Assembly: GCF_001921825.1 (NCBI RefSeq)
Contig: NZ_MSJL01000008.1
Span: 1-61,780, forward strand
Source of the DNA: Streptococcus acidominimus
GTDB lineage: Bacteria; Bacillota; Bacilli; Lactobacillales; Streptococcaceae
Direction: 5' to 3'
DNA length: 61,780 bases
Below, in pieces: positions 9,841-17,979 of the stretch; the first letter of the stretch is position 1; the number at the start of each line of letters is the position of its first letter. The notes below the pieces were generated by a model. That model made no database searches, was not told the origin of the DNA, and saw nothing but the letters and a program-made list of their open reading frames with translations. The position numbers and the translations under genes were made by a program.

Positions 9841-10434
9841 ATGAAACAATTAAAAGTGAAAGATTTAATGGTAACAGGGGCTTTTGCGGCTCTGTACTTT
9901 CTATGTGTGGGTCTGGGGACCTTGGTGGCTGCGATCTTTGATCGCTCGGGAAATATGATGTATGCTCCTGCCTTTGCAGCTATCTTAGGTGGTCCAGTTT
10001 ATATGATCTTGATTGCTAAAGTTGGAAAATTTGGTTCGATCAGTCTGGTCAGTGCTGTCATGGCATGCTTCTTTTTCCTATCAGGCTATATGACAGCTGC
10101 CTTTTTACCAAGCCTATTCTTTGGTATCTTGGGAGATCTGCTCGCCAAGCAGGGGCAGTACAGGCAGAAATGGCTCAATCTCATGAGTTTTGTTGTCTTT
10201 TCCTTTGGAAATTTAGGGCCGATTATTCTCATGTGGTTGATGAGGGATACCTATGTGGAAAGCCTTGTGGCACGCGGGAAATCCGCAGCATATATTGCGC
10301 GTGTTATGGTTGATTTTACTCCTTTAAATGTCCTTAGCTTGTCTGGAACAATTGTGCTTGGTGCTTTACTTGGAGGTTTTTTAGGTCAGAAAATGCTGGC
10401 TAAATCCTTCAAAAAATCGGGGTTGTTAGAATGA
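9841..10434 (+). CDS. ECF transporter S component, Trep_Strep family
   Basis: Substrate-binding membrane subunit of an energy-coupling-factor importer. About 198 residues with five to six predicted membrane helices and the N-terminal KVKDLMVTGAFAALYF typical of the Trep_Strep integral membrane family. Two ATGs (9838, 9841) follow GGAG at 9831-9834. The second has better spacing. Frame upstream of these ATGs is repeat DNA, so longer starts are unlikely. The gene overlaps the T-component gene by four bases (ATGA), and the whole S-T-A cassette forms one operon. The substrate is not shown by sequence. Confidence 0.85.
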   Translation: MKQLKVKDLMVTGAFAALYFLCVGLGTLVAAIFDRSGNMMYAPAFAAILGGPVYMILIAKVGKFGSISLVSAVMACFFFLSGYMTAAFLPSLFFGILGDLLAKQGQYRQKWLNLMSFVVFSFGNLGPIILMWLMRDTYVESLVARGKSAAYIARVMVDFTPLNVLSLSGTIVLGALLGGFLGQKMLAKSFKKSGLLE

Positions 10435-11090
10435 GGTTTGATGCTAGAAGCAAGATTCTGTTGGTTATTTTTGCAGGGGTCACCTACGGGATGCATGTAA
10501 CAGTTTGGGAGCGGATCTACTTGCTTGGAGGCATTGCAGTATGTAGCCTCCTTGTGGGGCGCTTTAAAATGGCTCTTGTGACCCTATTTGGGTATCTTCT
10601 AGTCTATCAGGTGAGCCAAGTAGAGCTACTTCCCATGTGGCTCTTTCGCTTTACCTTTTTGCTTAGTCATATCTGGGTTCCCCTTATGGCTGGGCATTTT
10701 CTACTTTTGACGACCTCTGCCTATGAATTGATTCATGGGCTTAGAAAATGGCGACTGCCAGAGAGTTTTTTATTGACCCTAGGCGTCATGTTCCGCTTTC
10801 TTCCCCTGATAAAAAAAGAGATTCGAGTGATTCAAGCATCTTTGAAAACACGAGGAATATTTTTGAGCAAACGCCATATTTTCCTACGGCCTCACCGTTA
10901 TGCAGAGTATATCTTAGTCCCTTTGATGATGTCGCTTCTGCGTTCGGCGCAGGATTTGACGATTGCAACCTTGACCAAGGGGCTTGCGGTGGGTAAGAGA
11001 CCTAGTGAATTTGTACAGTCTCGGTGGACATGGCTAGATTGGAGTGTATGTGCATGGTGTATCAGTTTTCTCATTCTGAAATTCAAGTGA
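10431..11090 (+). CDS. ECF transporter T component (CbiQ-like transmembrane protein)
   Basis: Transmembrane coupling subunit linking the S component to the ATPase. About 219 residues, with several hydrophobic helices followed by a cytoplasmic helical segment holding the T-component coupling motifs. An A-R-G-like motif appears in KTRGIF (about 140) and a second charged segment in TLTKGLAVGKR (about 185). Start ATGA overlaps the previous stop, and the 3' end overlaps the ATPase gene by 37 bases. These overlaps indicate tight translational coupling of the three subunits. Confidence 0.85.
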   Translation: MRFDARSKILLVIFAGVTYGMHVTVWERIYLLGGIAVCSLLVGRFKMALVTLFGYLLVYQVSQVELLPMWLFRFTFLLSHIWVPLMAGHFLLLTTSAYELIHGLRKWRLPESFLLTLGVMFRFLPLIKKEIRVIQASLKTRGIFLSKRHIFLRPHRYAEYILVPLMMSLLRSAQDLTIATLTKGLAVGKRPSEFVQSRWTWLDWSVCAWCISFLILKFK

Positions 11091-12535
11091 AAGCCCAATC
11101 CTTACGGCTTTGCTATACCCATAGCAGGGCTCTAGCCTGTCAGGTGGAGGAGTTGCGCCTTGAAAGAGGGCAATGCCTAGTTCTGTGTGGTCCGAGTGGA
11201 TCTGGTAAGTCTTCGTTTCTACATCTTATCAATGGTCTGGTTCCAGAATATTATCAAGGAGAGGTTGAGGGGAGCTTGCAAATCGGAGGGCTCCCCTATC
11301 AAGCTGCAAGTGTTGAGACTTTAGCCTATCACGTTGCTTCCGTTCTTCAGAATCCAGCAGCTCAATTTTTCCATCAAAAGGTTCTGCAAGAGCTGGTCTT
11401 TCCTTGTGAGAACCAAGGTGTATCACGCACTACCATTTCCGAGCGCTTGGTAGAGGTGAGCGAAAACTTTCAATTGAAGTCCTTGCTAGAGCAGGATATG
11501 GATAGTCTATCTGGTGGGCAAAAGCAGGTGGTTGCTATTGCGACAGCAGCCATGCAGGGAACAGACATCATGGTCTTTGATGAGCCGACTGCCAATTTAG
11601 ATGCAGCAGGGGTAGAGCGGGTGCAGGAATTGCTCCTTTCCTTGAAAAAGCAGGGCAAGACCCTAGTGATTGCAGAACACCGCCTAGCCTATCTAAGAGA
11701 GATAGCAGATTCCTATGCTTATTTTTGTGACGGCAAGCTAGTAGAACACCTGCCAGCACTTGATTTTCTGGCATACTCTGAAGAAAAGCGGCAAGAGTGG
11801 GGCTTGCGAACGTCTGATTTGACTCCCTATCAAGCCCGCGTAAAAGAACTGGTGCAAGCCTTTAGAAATGACCAAGCAGGACTTGAGTTACACTATTTTT
11901 GTGTCCATCATCAGGGGGATTTCCTTTATCAAATAGAGCAGCTCGTGCTTGCTCCGGGACAGGTCGTTGGTATGATCGGGGCAAATGGTTCTGGAAAAAC
12001 CAGTTTTGCGCGTTCGCTGGTGGGCTTGGAAGGAGATAAGGTGGGGGTTGTTCGTTGGCAAGGACAAGTCTTAAATGCTCGAGAACGTCTTGCTAAAATG
12101 GCATACGTCATGCAAGATGTGCGCCAACAACTGGTGACAGAACGGGTGGCGAAAGAGTTGAGTTTAGGTCTAGCCTCTGACCCATTAGATCAGGAAGTAT
12201 TGGAGACCTTTCGCCTATCCCATCTCTTAGACCGCCACCCCATGAGCCTATCAATGGGGGAGCAACAGCGCCTGATGATTGCGGCTAGCCTACTAAGCGA
12301 TAAGGAAATCATGATCTTTGATGAACCTTCAAGCGGTCTGGACAGAGAGCAGATGGAGCAACTGGCAAATCAACTCCAGTATCTAAAAACCAAAGGTAAA
12401 CTGGTACTGCTCATCTCTCATGATGATGAATTACTAGCCAGAATCTGCGATAGAATAGTAGATATAAGATACGAGAGCGTTAAACAACTCCTAGACAAAA
12501 TAGGAAATCGAAGCAGGGTGTCTTGCACCCAATGA
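11054..12535 (+). CDS. ECF transporter ATPase with two fused nucleotide-binding domains
   Basis: Two ABC ATPase domains in one chain, so the protein can supply both ATP sites of the ECF module. Domain 1 has GPSGSGKS, LSGGQKQ and VFDEPTANLD. Domain 2 has GANGSGKT, LSMGEQQR and IFDEPSSGLD. All catalytic motifs are intact. The ATG at 11054 follows GGAG at 11041-11044; ATGs at 11024 and 11048 are alternatives in the same frame. The last 23 or so codons (from about 12466) and the stop codon lie inside a hairpin repeat unit. The natural C-terminus has therefore been replaced or extended by repeat DNA. Confidence 0.88.
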   Translation: MVYQFSHSEIQVKAQSLRLCYTHSRALACQVEELRLERGQCLVLCGPSGSGKSSFLHLINGLVPEYYQGEVEGSLQIGGLPYQAASVETLAYHVASVLQNPAAQFFHQKVLQELVFPCENQGVSRTTISERLVEVSENFQLKSLLEQDMDSLSGGQKQVVAIATAAMQGTDIMVFDEPTANLDAAGVERVQELLLSLKKQGKTLVIAEHRLAYLREIADSYAYFCDGKLVEHLPALDFLAYSEEKRQEWGLRTSDLTPYQARVKELVQAFRNDQAGLELHYFCVHHQGDFLYQIEQLVLAPGQVVGMIGANGSGKTSFARSLVGLEGDKVGVVRWQGQVLNARERLAKMAYVMQDVRQQLVTERVAKELSLGLASDPLDQEVLETFRLSHLLDRHPMSLSMGEQQRLMIAASLLSDKEIMIFDEPSSGLDREQMEQLANQLQYLKTKGKLVLLISHDDELLARICDRIVDIRYESVKQLLDKIGNRSRVSCTQ

Positions 12536-12925
12536 GATTTATCTTTTTGTCAGTGAGTTGTAGCTCGAGTTCAATTACCCAAGATACGAGGACGTTAAAA
12601 AAGCGACTGAAAAATAGGAGACTGACGTAGTATTCAATGAACACAAGGAAGTCTATCTTTTTTCCGAGCTTTTAGCCCGAGTTCAGTTACACCAAGATAC
12701 AAAGCCCGTTAAAAACTCAAAGCGAAAATAGAAAATTCAACGCAGAAACTAGAGAGAGTTTGCTTCGCAAACTTATATTTCCCGCCTCCAAAGGTATACT
12801 ATACCTTTGGAGCTAGGAAGATTTATCCCTAAAGGGAGCCACAGCTGTAACTAGCTAAAGCTAGAACACCTGCGTCTCTTTTTTCCGAGGTTTTAGGCTG
12901 AACTCAATTCCACAAGATACGAGGA
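12466..12925. repeat. Array II of hairpin repeat units downstream of the ECF operon, inverted relative to array I
   Basis: Three units run in the opposite orientation to array I. Unit 5 has arms 12485-12500 and 12545-12560 (CAACTC/GAGTTG), the same type as unit 4 on the other side of the operon. Unit 6 has arms 12597-12614 and 12658-12673 (AAAAGC/GCTTTT). Unit 7 (about 12691-12910) is a long composite with non-matching outer arms (AAACTC against GGTTTT) and an inserted CCAAAGGTAT palindrome. The stop codon of the ECF ATPase falls in unit 5. Confidence 0.8.
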
Positions 12926-13066
12926 CACTCGTTCTATCTCCAACCTTCAATAGTCTTTCTAGACTGTTGAAGCGAGCAAAGCAGACCCTTTAGGTAATAA
13001 CAGTCATTTTCCTGATTGTTTCTATCCTATCTATTAAAGTACAGAATGTAGACAACTTTATATTCC
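12926..13066. other. Spacer with small hairpin remnants
   Basis: A CTTCAATAGTC/GACTGTTGAAG inverted repeat (about 12945-12973) resembles pieces found in the repeat arrays. No gene is seen before the promoter at 13067. Confidence 0.4.
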
Positions 13067-13095
13067 TTGCTTTATGATTTTTTAAAATGTATAAT
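13067..13095 (+). promoter_or_regulatory. Promoter of the phospholipase operon
   Basis: TTGCTT (13067-13072) and TATAAT (13090-13095) are separated by 17 bases. It lies about 190 bases before the phospholipase gene and 50 before a 21-codon ORF, implying a long leader. Confidence 0.6.
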
Positions 13096-13144
13096 GAAAG
13101 CGATAACAGAATTTTGTATTAGAAAGGCAATAAAATAGGAAACA

Positions 13145-13210
13145 ATGCTATCCAAAATTCAAGTTGTAAAAAGGCGTAAGTTAAATGATAGTGAATTGAA
13201 TAAAGGTTAG
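13145..13210 (+). CDS. Possible 21-aa cationic leader peptide
   Basis: An ATG behind AGGAAA opens 21 codons (MLSKIQVVKRRKLNDSELNKG, spelled in full because it is so short) ending in TAG. It sits alone in the long leader of the phospholipase operon, just after a good promoter. The sequence is basic in the middle and shows no signal peptide or double-glycine leader. It could be a regulatory leader peptide, a small secreted peptide or a chance ORF. I know no family for it. Confidence 0.3.
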   Translation: MLSKIQVVKRRKLNDSELNKG

Positions 13211-13287
13211 GACGTTGTTCATTAACATCAGTCATCTGCATTAACTTACCGTATACCTTTGTCAGCCTAATTTAGAAAGGTTTCATT

Positions 13288-13926
13288 ATGGAAAAGATAA
13301 CAAAATTAAAAAGACTTTTCTTAGCGCTTTTAATTCTTAGTATTACTACATTATTTGATATAACAACTGCATACGCGTACGAAAATACTCAACAAGTGAA
13401 TGTAACAAACGACACAATGCTGGAGCCTAATCAACCAAATATACCCATTCAATCAACAGATGAGCGAATTGCCTACATAGATCAAGAAACAGAAGTCGCA
13501 ATGAACTATATTGTCCATCATAATAACCGAATGTACTTTGATTTGGATAGAGCGCAAAAAGATGGTGTTTCAGGTGAAGCACTTGATATTGGTTTAGCAA
13601 TTGAAGACGTTAGCAATGAATATATGAGTGGAAAATTTATTCCAAGTACTTATTTTCGCTCTGTTCCGCTTCCTATATATGGTAACTACTGTGGACCCGG
13701 ACATAGTGGGAATAACTTCACATTACCTCCCATTGATCACTTAGATTGGGGTTGTATGCAACATGATAAATGTTACAAGCCTTGGTCTCCAGGGCAAAAT
13801 TGTGAGTGCAATAGGCAGCTCATCTATTTCATTCAAACAAATCGAAGATGGATGCCAGATTCTGCACTTCCAATTGCTAACGCTATTAGAGCATATTTTG
13901 AAAGAGTAGGGCTTATTGGATGTTAA
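13288..13926 (+). CDS. Secreted phospholipase A2-like protein
   Basis: A 212-residue precursor with a signal peptide (hydrophobic 9-25, likely cut after AYA at 30). The C-terminal part has the PLA2 calcium loop YGNYCGPG (131-138) and the catalytic helix D153-W-G-C156-M-Q-H159-D160-K-C162, so the His-Asp dyad is intact. Six cysteines (135, 156, 162, 172, 174, 212) could make three disulphides. Family members hydrolyse the sn-2 ester of phospholipids. Residues 31-120 are a non-catalytic, acidic N-terminal region. The start ATG follows AGAAAGG. The gene overlaps the following membrane-protein gene by 7 bases. It is AT-richer than its neighbours and is flanked by repeat DNA, consistent with acquisition. 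Confidence 0.8.
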   Translation: MEKITKLKRLFLALLILSITTLFDITTAYAYENTQQVNVTNDTMLEPNQPNIPIQSTDERIAYIDQETEVAMNYIVHHNNRMYFDLDRAQKDGVSGEALDIGLAIEDVSNEYMSGKFIPSTYFRSVPLPIYGNYCGPGHSGNNFTLPPIDHLDWGCMQHDKCYKPWSPGQNCECNRQLIYFIQTNRRWMPDSALPIANAIRAYFERVGLIGC

Positions 13927-14201
13927 AAAGGATAAAGGTAATTGGGAACAAATATAGTCCTCATGTTATCGGAATAATTTTATTCATTTGGATTGCCCTA
14001 CTCCTTCTTCCCGGTCAATATCTAGGAGAGAATTATTTTATCAGAAATAAAATACTACTTGATATATTTCCGGTGATTGGAGTGCTACTCATTGTTTTAT
14101 CTGCTCTATGTAAAAACATAAAATATTTAATTTTGGGTATCAGTTTGCTTTTTGCATTCTATCTCACCATGCTTCTTGGCTATCTGTTTCTCGGAGTTTA
14201 A
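13920..14201 (+). CDS. Small three-helix membrane protein coupled to the phospholipase gene
   Basis: A 93-residue hydrophobic protein with a basic N-terminus and three predicted membrane segments (about 15-31, 48-62 and 68-90). Its ATG lies inside the last codons of the phospholipase gene, in another frame, so the two are probably co-translated. I recognise no family. The context allows an immunity or membrane-protection role against the phospholipase, or an export helper, but the sequence itself does not show a function. A hairpin terminator lies about 125 bases downstream. Confidence 0.6.
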   Translation: MLKRIKVIGNKYSPHVIGIILFIWIALLLLPGQYLGENYFIRNKILLDIFPVIGVLLIVLSALCKNIKYLILGISLLFAFYLTMLLGYLFLGV

Positions 14202-14326
14202 TAGCTATATAAAGGTATTTTTGTACATAAAAAAGATGTTTTGTGAAAACTACGGAAAAATAGGAGATATAAGAAAAGAACCAAGTACCGCTAGGGATAA
14301 AAGTATAGCTGGCTTGTATCATCTAT

Positions 14327-14382
14327 AAAGGAGTGGACTTCATTTGGCGATTGAAATCACAATGAAGTTCTGCTCCTTTTTG
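14327..14382 (+). terminator. Long hairpin terminator after the phospholipase operon
   Basis: AAAGGAG-x2-GACTTCATT (14327-14344) pairs with AATGAAGT-x3-CTCCTTT (14361-14379) and is followed by T residues. It ends the two-gene operon. Confidence 0.65.
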
Positions 14383-14530
14383 GTGATACTTGACATCAGT
14401 TTAAGGTTTCTATTAGAAAAATTTAATGATATTTTCAGAAAATAGACATATACTCTTTCTATGTTGATAGTCTACGGAAATCCTAATCATGGATTGGAAT
14501 ATCGAGAAGAATAGAATGGAGAAAATCTGA

Positions 14531-15676
14531 ATGAATGTAAAACAAATCTTTGTATCATCGGTCACGCTCTTGAGTATCGGCTCGCTTGTAGCCTGCTCAA
14601 GGGTTACGGGTCAATCTTCTGCTAGCACGCAGACAAGCCAGACTGTGACCACTGTCGCCGCGACCATTGATTGGGCTAGTTTGCCGACCAAGGAAGTGAC
14701 TTTGAGTAATGAGGGGCTAACGATCACAGAGGCGGGAACCTATGTGCTGACAGGCACGACCACAGCAGGAGTTAAGGTCAATACGTCTGGCAATGTCCGT
14801 CTGGTTTTAGCAGGGGTGACCATTTCAAGCCAAGATACAGCAGCCATTTATGTGGAAGCGGCAGACAATGTGCTGTTAGAATTAAAGGAGGGAACGGAAA
14901 ATACCGTATCAGATAGTAAGCAGCATACCGATAGCAATATCGAAGGTGCCATTCATTCCAAGGCTGACTTGACTATTACGGGTACAGGCAGTCTCACGGT
15001 TGAGGGAAATTTTGAAGACGGAATTGTATCTTCTGATGATCTCATGATTGAAGCGGGAATGATTCAGGTTACGGCTGCTGACGACGGGATCCGAGGGAAA
15101 GATTCGGTGACGATTACAGGCGGTACGATTGATGTGACCGCAGCAGGTGACGGGATTAAGTCGAATAACGATCAGGATACGACCAAGGGTAATGTCCAGA
15201 TTAGAGGCGGTATAGTGACGGTTGAGGCTGGTGATGATGGGATTCAGGCAGAGTCGAGTTTGAGCATTGATGACGGGCAAGTGACAGTAGCCAAAAGTAC
15301 AGAAGGAGTAGAAGGAGCGAATGTCACAATTAACGGTGGAACGGTTGATGTTACTGCAACAGATGATGGGGTCAATGCCGCAAGTGATGTCATGGGTGCA
15401 GACATCTTTATCAAAGTGACAGGTGGTAAGGTCAAGGTGAACGTTGGTCAAGGGGATACGGATGCCTTTGATTCAAATGGAGATCTAGCCATTTCAGGTG
15501 GTAGTATCGAGATTACAGCACCAACATCAGCCTTTGATGTTGATGGAACAGTCAGCTTTACCGGTGGTGATGTGACAGTCAACGGACAAAAGCAAACCGA
15601 GATTGTGGCAACTGGTCCGGGTGCTGGTGGCTTTGGTGGAGAGCCCGGAGCAGGCAACCGTTCTCGAGGTTGGTAA
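14531..15676 (+). CDS. Lipoprotein with carbohydrate-binding beta-helix (Cthe_2159-like)
   Basis: A 381-residue protein with a lipoprotein signal peptide (lipobox LVAC, Cys22), a Ser/Thr-rich linker to about 45, and a right-handed beta-helix from about 50 to 350. The helix has repeated TITGTGSLTV and GGTIDVTA-like turns and many DDGI/DDGV turns. This is the pattern of the Cthe_2159 carbohydrate-binding domain family, whose founding member binds cellulose-like and pectic polysaccharides and calcium. The C-terminus is Gly-rich (GPGAGGFGGEPGAG). It is probably anchored to the outer membrane face and binds a host, plant or biofilm polysaccharide; the ligand is not deducible. It is monocistronic and shares a bidirectional terminator with the next, convergent gene. 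Confidence 0.8.
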   Translation: MNVKQIFVSSVTLLSIGSLVACSRVTGQSSASTQTSQTVTTVAATIDWASLPTKEVTLSNEGLTITEAGTYVLTGTTTAGVKVNTSGNVRLVLAGVTISSQDTAAIYVEAADNVLLELKEGTENTVSDSKQHTDSNIEGAIHSKADLTITGTGSLTVEGNFEDGIVSSDDLMIEAGMIQVTAADDGIRGKDSVTITGGTIDVTAAGDGIKSNNDQDTTKGNVQIRGGIVTVEAGDDGIQAESSLSIDDGQVTVAKSTEGVEGANVTINGGTVDVTATDDGVNAASDVMGADIFIKVTGGKVKVNVGQGDTDAFDSNGDLAISGGSIEITAPTSAFDVDGTVSFTGGDVTVNGQKQTEIVATGPGAGGFGGEPGAGNRSRGW

Positions 15677-15697
15677 TCGTATCAAAATACAATAAAC

Positions 15698-15725
15698 AAA
15701 AAACGCTGGTTTTCAGCGTTTTTTG
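15698..15725. terminator. Bidirectional terminator between convergent genes
   Basis: AAAAAACGCTG and CAGCGTTTTTT flank a GTTTT-like loop. There are A and T runs on both sides, so it can serve both the lipoprotein gene and the convergent TRIC-family gene, whose last codons it overlaps. Confidence 0.85.
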
Positions 15726-16375
15726 TTTGTTTTCTCCATATTGGGTAGATTGATACGGTATTTGATAACGAGGAGACGAATGAGGAGGAAGAGGAAGAAA
15801 AGACTGATAAAGGCAGGAATCCGAGCCCATTTCCAATCAAGGACAAGGATGTGGTAGCTGATACCTGTAAAAAGGGCAAGGACAGCATAGACATCTTCTT
15901 TTAAAACGATCGGCGTCTCATTGACCAACAAATCACGGACAATACCACCGCCCACTCCTGTTAGGGCTGCAAGGATACCGGTGGTCATAAAGTTCAGCCC
16001 TAGTTCTACACCAGAACTGGCCCCGAGCAAGGCAAAGATGACCAGACCAATTGCATCAAAGACCAGATTGGTCTTGCTGAGAAAGAGATACATGCTTTTA
16101 TCGCGCGGGGATTCATTTTTCTTCATGATGACAAAGAGGTACATCATCATTGAGACAATGATAGAGAGATAAATAGAAGAGGGTTCCACGAGAGCGGTAG
16201 GTAGTCGATTGATCATGGTATCGCGAATAATCCCGCCGCCAATGGCGGTGATCGTAGCCAGTAGGGTGATACCAAAAATATCCAGTCTTTTCTTAAAGCC
16301 CTTAATCGTTCCAGAAACAGCAAATGAAATGGTACCAATGTAGTTGCAAATCAGTAAAAATAAATCGAAATCCAT
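15713..16375 (-). CDS. TRIC/UPF0126 (YicG-YadS type) membrane protein
   Basis: About 220 residues with seven predicted membrane helices built as a tandem repeat of two three-helix halves. Each half carries a glycine-rich motif (AIGGGIIRD and GVGGGIVRD). This is the signature of the bacterial trimeric intracellular cation channel homologues, which conduct monovalent cations in vitro; some relatives have been proposed to move glycine. I place the start at ATG 16375 because GGAGG lies six bases upstream; longer starts (16387, 16471) lack such a site. The gene is monocistronic and convergent with the lipoprotein gene. Confidence 0.8.
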   Translation of the reverse strand: MDFDLFLLICNYIGTISFAVSGTIKGFKKRLDIFGITLLATITAIGGGIIRDTMINRLPTALVEPSSIYLSIIVSMMMYLFVIMKKNESPRDKSMYLFLSKTNLVFDAIGLVIFALLGASSGVELGLNFMTTGILAALTGVGGGIVRDLLVNETPIVLKEDVYAVLALFTGISYHILVLDWKWARIPAFISLFFLFLLIRLLVIKYRINLPNMEKTNKKR

Positions 16376-16543
16376 AGCGCCCTCCATGCTTATCTTATCA
16401 TAAAAACGGGAAGGATTCAATGGCTTATAGTTTGTGAAAAAAAGAACATGACTATAAAAATAGTAAGGCAAAATTTGTGAAAAAATGCACGAATGGAAGC
16501 CTTTTTCAAGGTCGGGACAGAAACTGGAAAACGGTTAAATTAT

Positions 16544-16572
16544 TTGCTATTTGTGAAATTTTGGATTATCAT
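16544..16572 (+). promoter_or_regulatory. Promoter of the dehydrogenase operon
   Basis: TTGCTA (16544-16549), 17-base spacer, TATCAT (16567-16572). The acoA ribosome-binding site GGAGG is at 16595-16599. Confidence 0.5.
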
Positions 16573-16604
16573 AGAGGAGAAACAGAATAACTTTGGAGGA
16601 AATT

Positions 16605-17573
16605 ATGGTCTCTATTTCAAAAGAAAAACATCTAGACATGTTTTTAAAAATGCAACAAATCCGTGATGTGGATATGAAATTAAATAAACTTGTTCGCCGT
16701 GGATTTGTACAGGGGATGACCCACTTCTCGGTCGGAGAAGAGGCAGCTTCTGTTGGAGCAATTGCGGATTTGACAGATCAAGATATTATCTTTTCAAATC
16801 ACCGTGGACATGGTCAGACAATTGCGAAAGGAATTGACATCAATGCCATGATGGCCGAGCTTGCGGGTAAGGCAACAGGTTCCTCAAAAGGACGTGGTGG
16901 TTCAATGCACTTGGCAAACCTTGAAAAAGGAAACTACGGAACAAACGGTATCGTTGGTGGTGGTTATGCCCTTGCAGTCGGTGCAGCCCTTAGTCAACAG
17001 TATCTCGGAACAGATAACATTGTCATTGCTTTTTCAGGAGATTCAGCGACCAACGAAGGTAGCTTCCATGAGTCCATGAACTTGGCGGCTGTTTGGAATT
17101 TACCAGTTATCTTCTTTATTATTAACAACCGTTACGGTATTTCAACAGACATTACCTATTCAACAAAAATCCCTCACCTTTACCTACGCGCTGACGCTTA
17201 CGGTATGCCGGGTCACTACGTCGAAGACGGAAATGATGTCGTAGCTGTTTACGAAAAAATGCATGAAGTGATTGAGTATGTCCGTGCTGGAAATGGACCT
17301 GCCCTTGTTGAAGTTGAATCTTACCGCTGGTTTGGACATTCAACTGCTGATGCGGGTGTTTACCGTACGAAAGAAGAAGTTGACGCTTGGAAAGCAAAAG
17401 ATCCACTTAAAAAATACCGCGCTTACTTGACAGAAAACAAGATTGCAACCGACGAAGAATTGGATGCCATTGCGGCACAAGTCGCAGAAGAAGTAGAAGC
17501 ATCTGTGAAATTTGCTCAAGAAAGTCCAGATCCAGACATTTCGATTGCTTACGAAGATGTCTTTGTGGATTAG
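16605..17573 (+). CDS. acoA: Acetoin/pyruvate dehydrogenase E1 component, alpha subunit
   Basis: Thiamine diphosphate-dependent E1alpha, which with E1beta decarboxylates acetoin or pyruvate and transfers the acyl or acetaldehyde unit to lipoyl-E2. About 322 residues with the ThDP motif starting GDSATNEG and ending IINN (about 148-178), plus SNHRGHGQ and GSMH active-site segments. The ATG at 16605 has GGAGG six bases upstream; an in-frame TTG at 16593 is less likely. It heads acoA-acoB-acoC-lpd-lplA. Streptococcal members are annotated as acetoin dehydrogenase but may work as pyruvate dehydrogenase; sequence alone does not decide. Confidence 0.9.
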   Translation: MVSISKEKHLDMFLKMQQIRDVDMKLNKLVRRGFVQGMTHFSVGEEAASVGAIADLTDQDIIFSNHRGHGQTIAKGIDINAMMAELAGKATGSSKGRGGSMHLANLEKGNYGTNGIVGGGYALAVGAALSQQYLGTDNIVIAFSGDSATNEGSFHESMNLAAVWNLPVIFFIINNRYGISTDITYSTKIPHLYLRADAYGMPGHYVEDGNDVVAVYEKMHEVIEYVRAGNGPALVEVESYRWFGHSTADAGVYRTKEEVDAWKAKDPLKKYRAYLTENKIATDEELDAIAAQVAEEVEASVKFAQESPDPDISIAYEDVFVD

Positions 17574-17589
17574 TAGTCAATAAAAATCA

Positions 17590-17920
17590 AAAGCAAGCAA
17601 ATTGAACTCGGGCTAAAAACTCGGAAAAAGAGACATAACTGTTTCAGCTTCAGCTGATTACAGGTATGGCTCCCTTTAGGGGGACGAGCTGTTCTAGCGT
17701 TAGCTAGTTACAGCTGGAGTTCCCTTTAGGGACAGACTTTCTTGTATTTATCGAACACAGCGTCAGTCTTCTATTTTTGCCGTAGCTGTTGCAGGCTATG
17801 CCTGCTTTAGGGGGAACGTCCTTGTATCTTAAAGAAGTTAGCCATAGGCTGTACAGACGTACGGCAAGGTGACGCTGGCCTAGGTTGAATTTGATTTTTG
17901 AAGGGTATAGCCTCAAAAGG
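17590..17920. repeat. Composite hairpin-repeat unit and BOX-like sequence between acoA and acoB
   Basis: One long unit of the hairpin family (about 17600-17835, starting AATTGAACTCGGGCTA and ending TATCTT) contains inserted palindromes. A BOX-like segment follows (CGTACGGCAAGGTGACGCTG then TGATTTTTGAAGGGTA, about 17860-17915). The operon is thus interrupted by about 400 non-coding bases without a clear terminator. Confidence 0.7.
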
Positions 17921-17979
17921 AAAAAGAGCAAGCCTCCCTTAGTGGAACAATAAGATTTGATATTTTCTAGGAGAAAAAC

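Noticed and set aside
14909..15451. 180-codon minus-strand frame inside the beta-helix lipoprotein gene
   Set aside because: A mirror of the Asp/Gly/Thr-rich repeats. Codon pattern and the lipobox support only the plus-strand gene.
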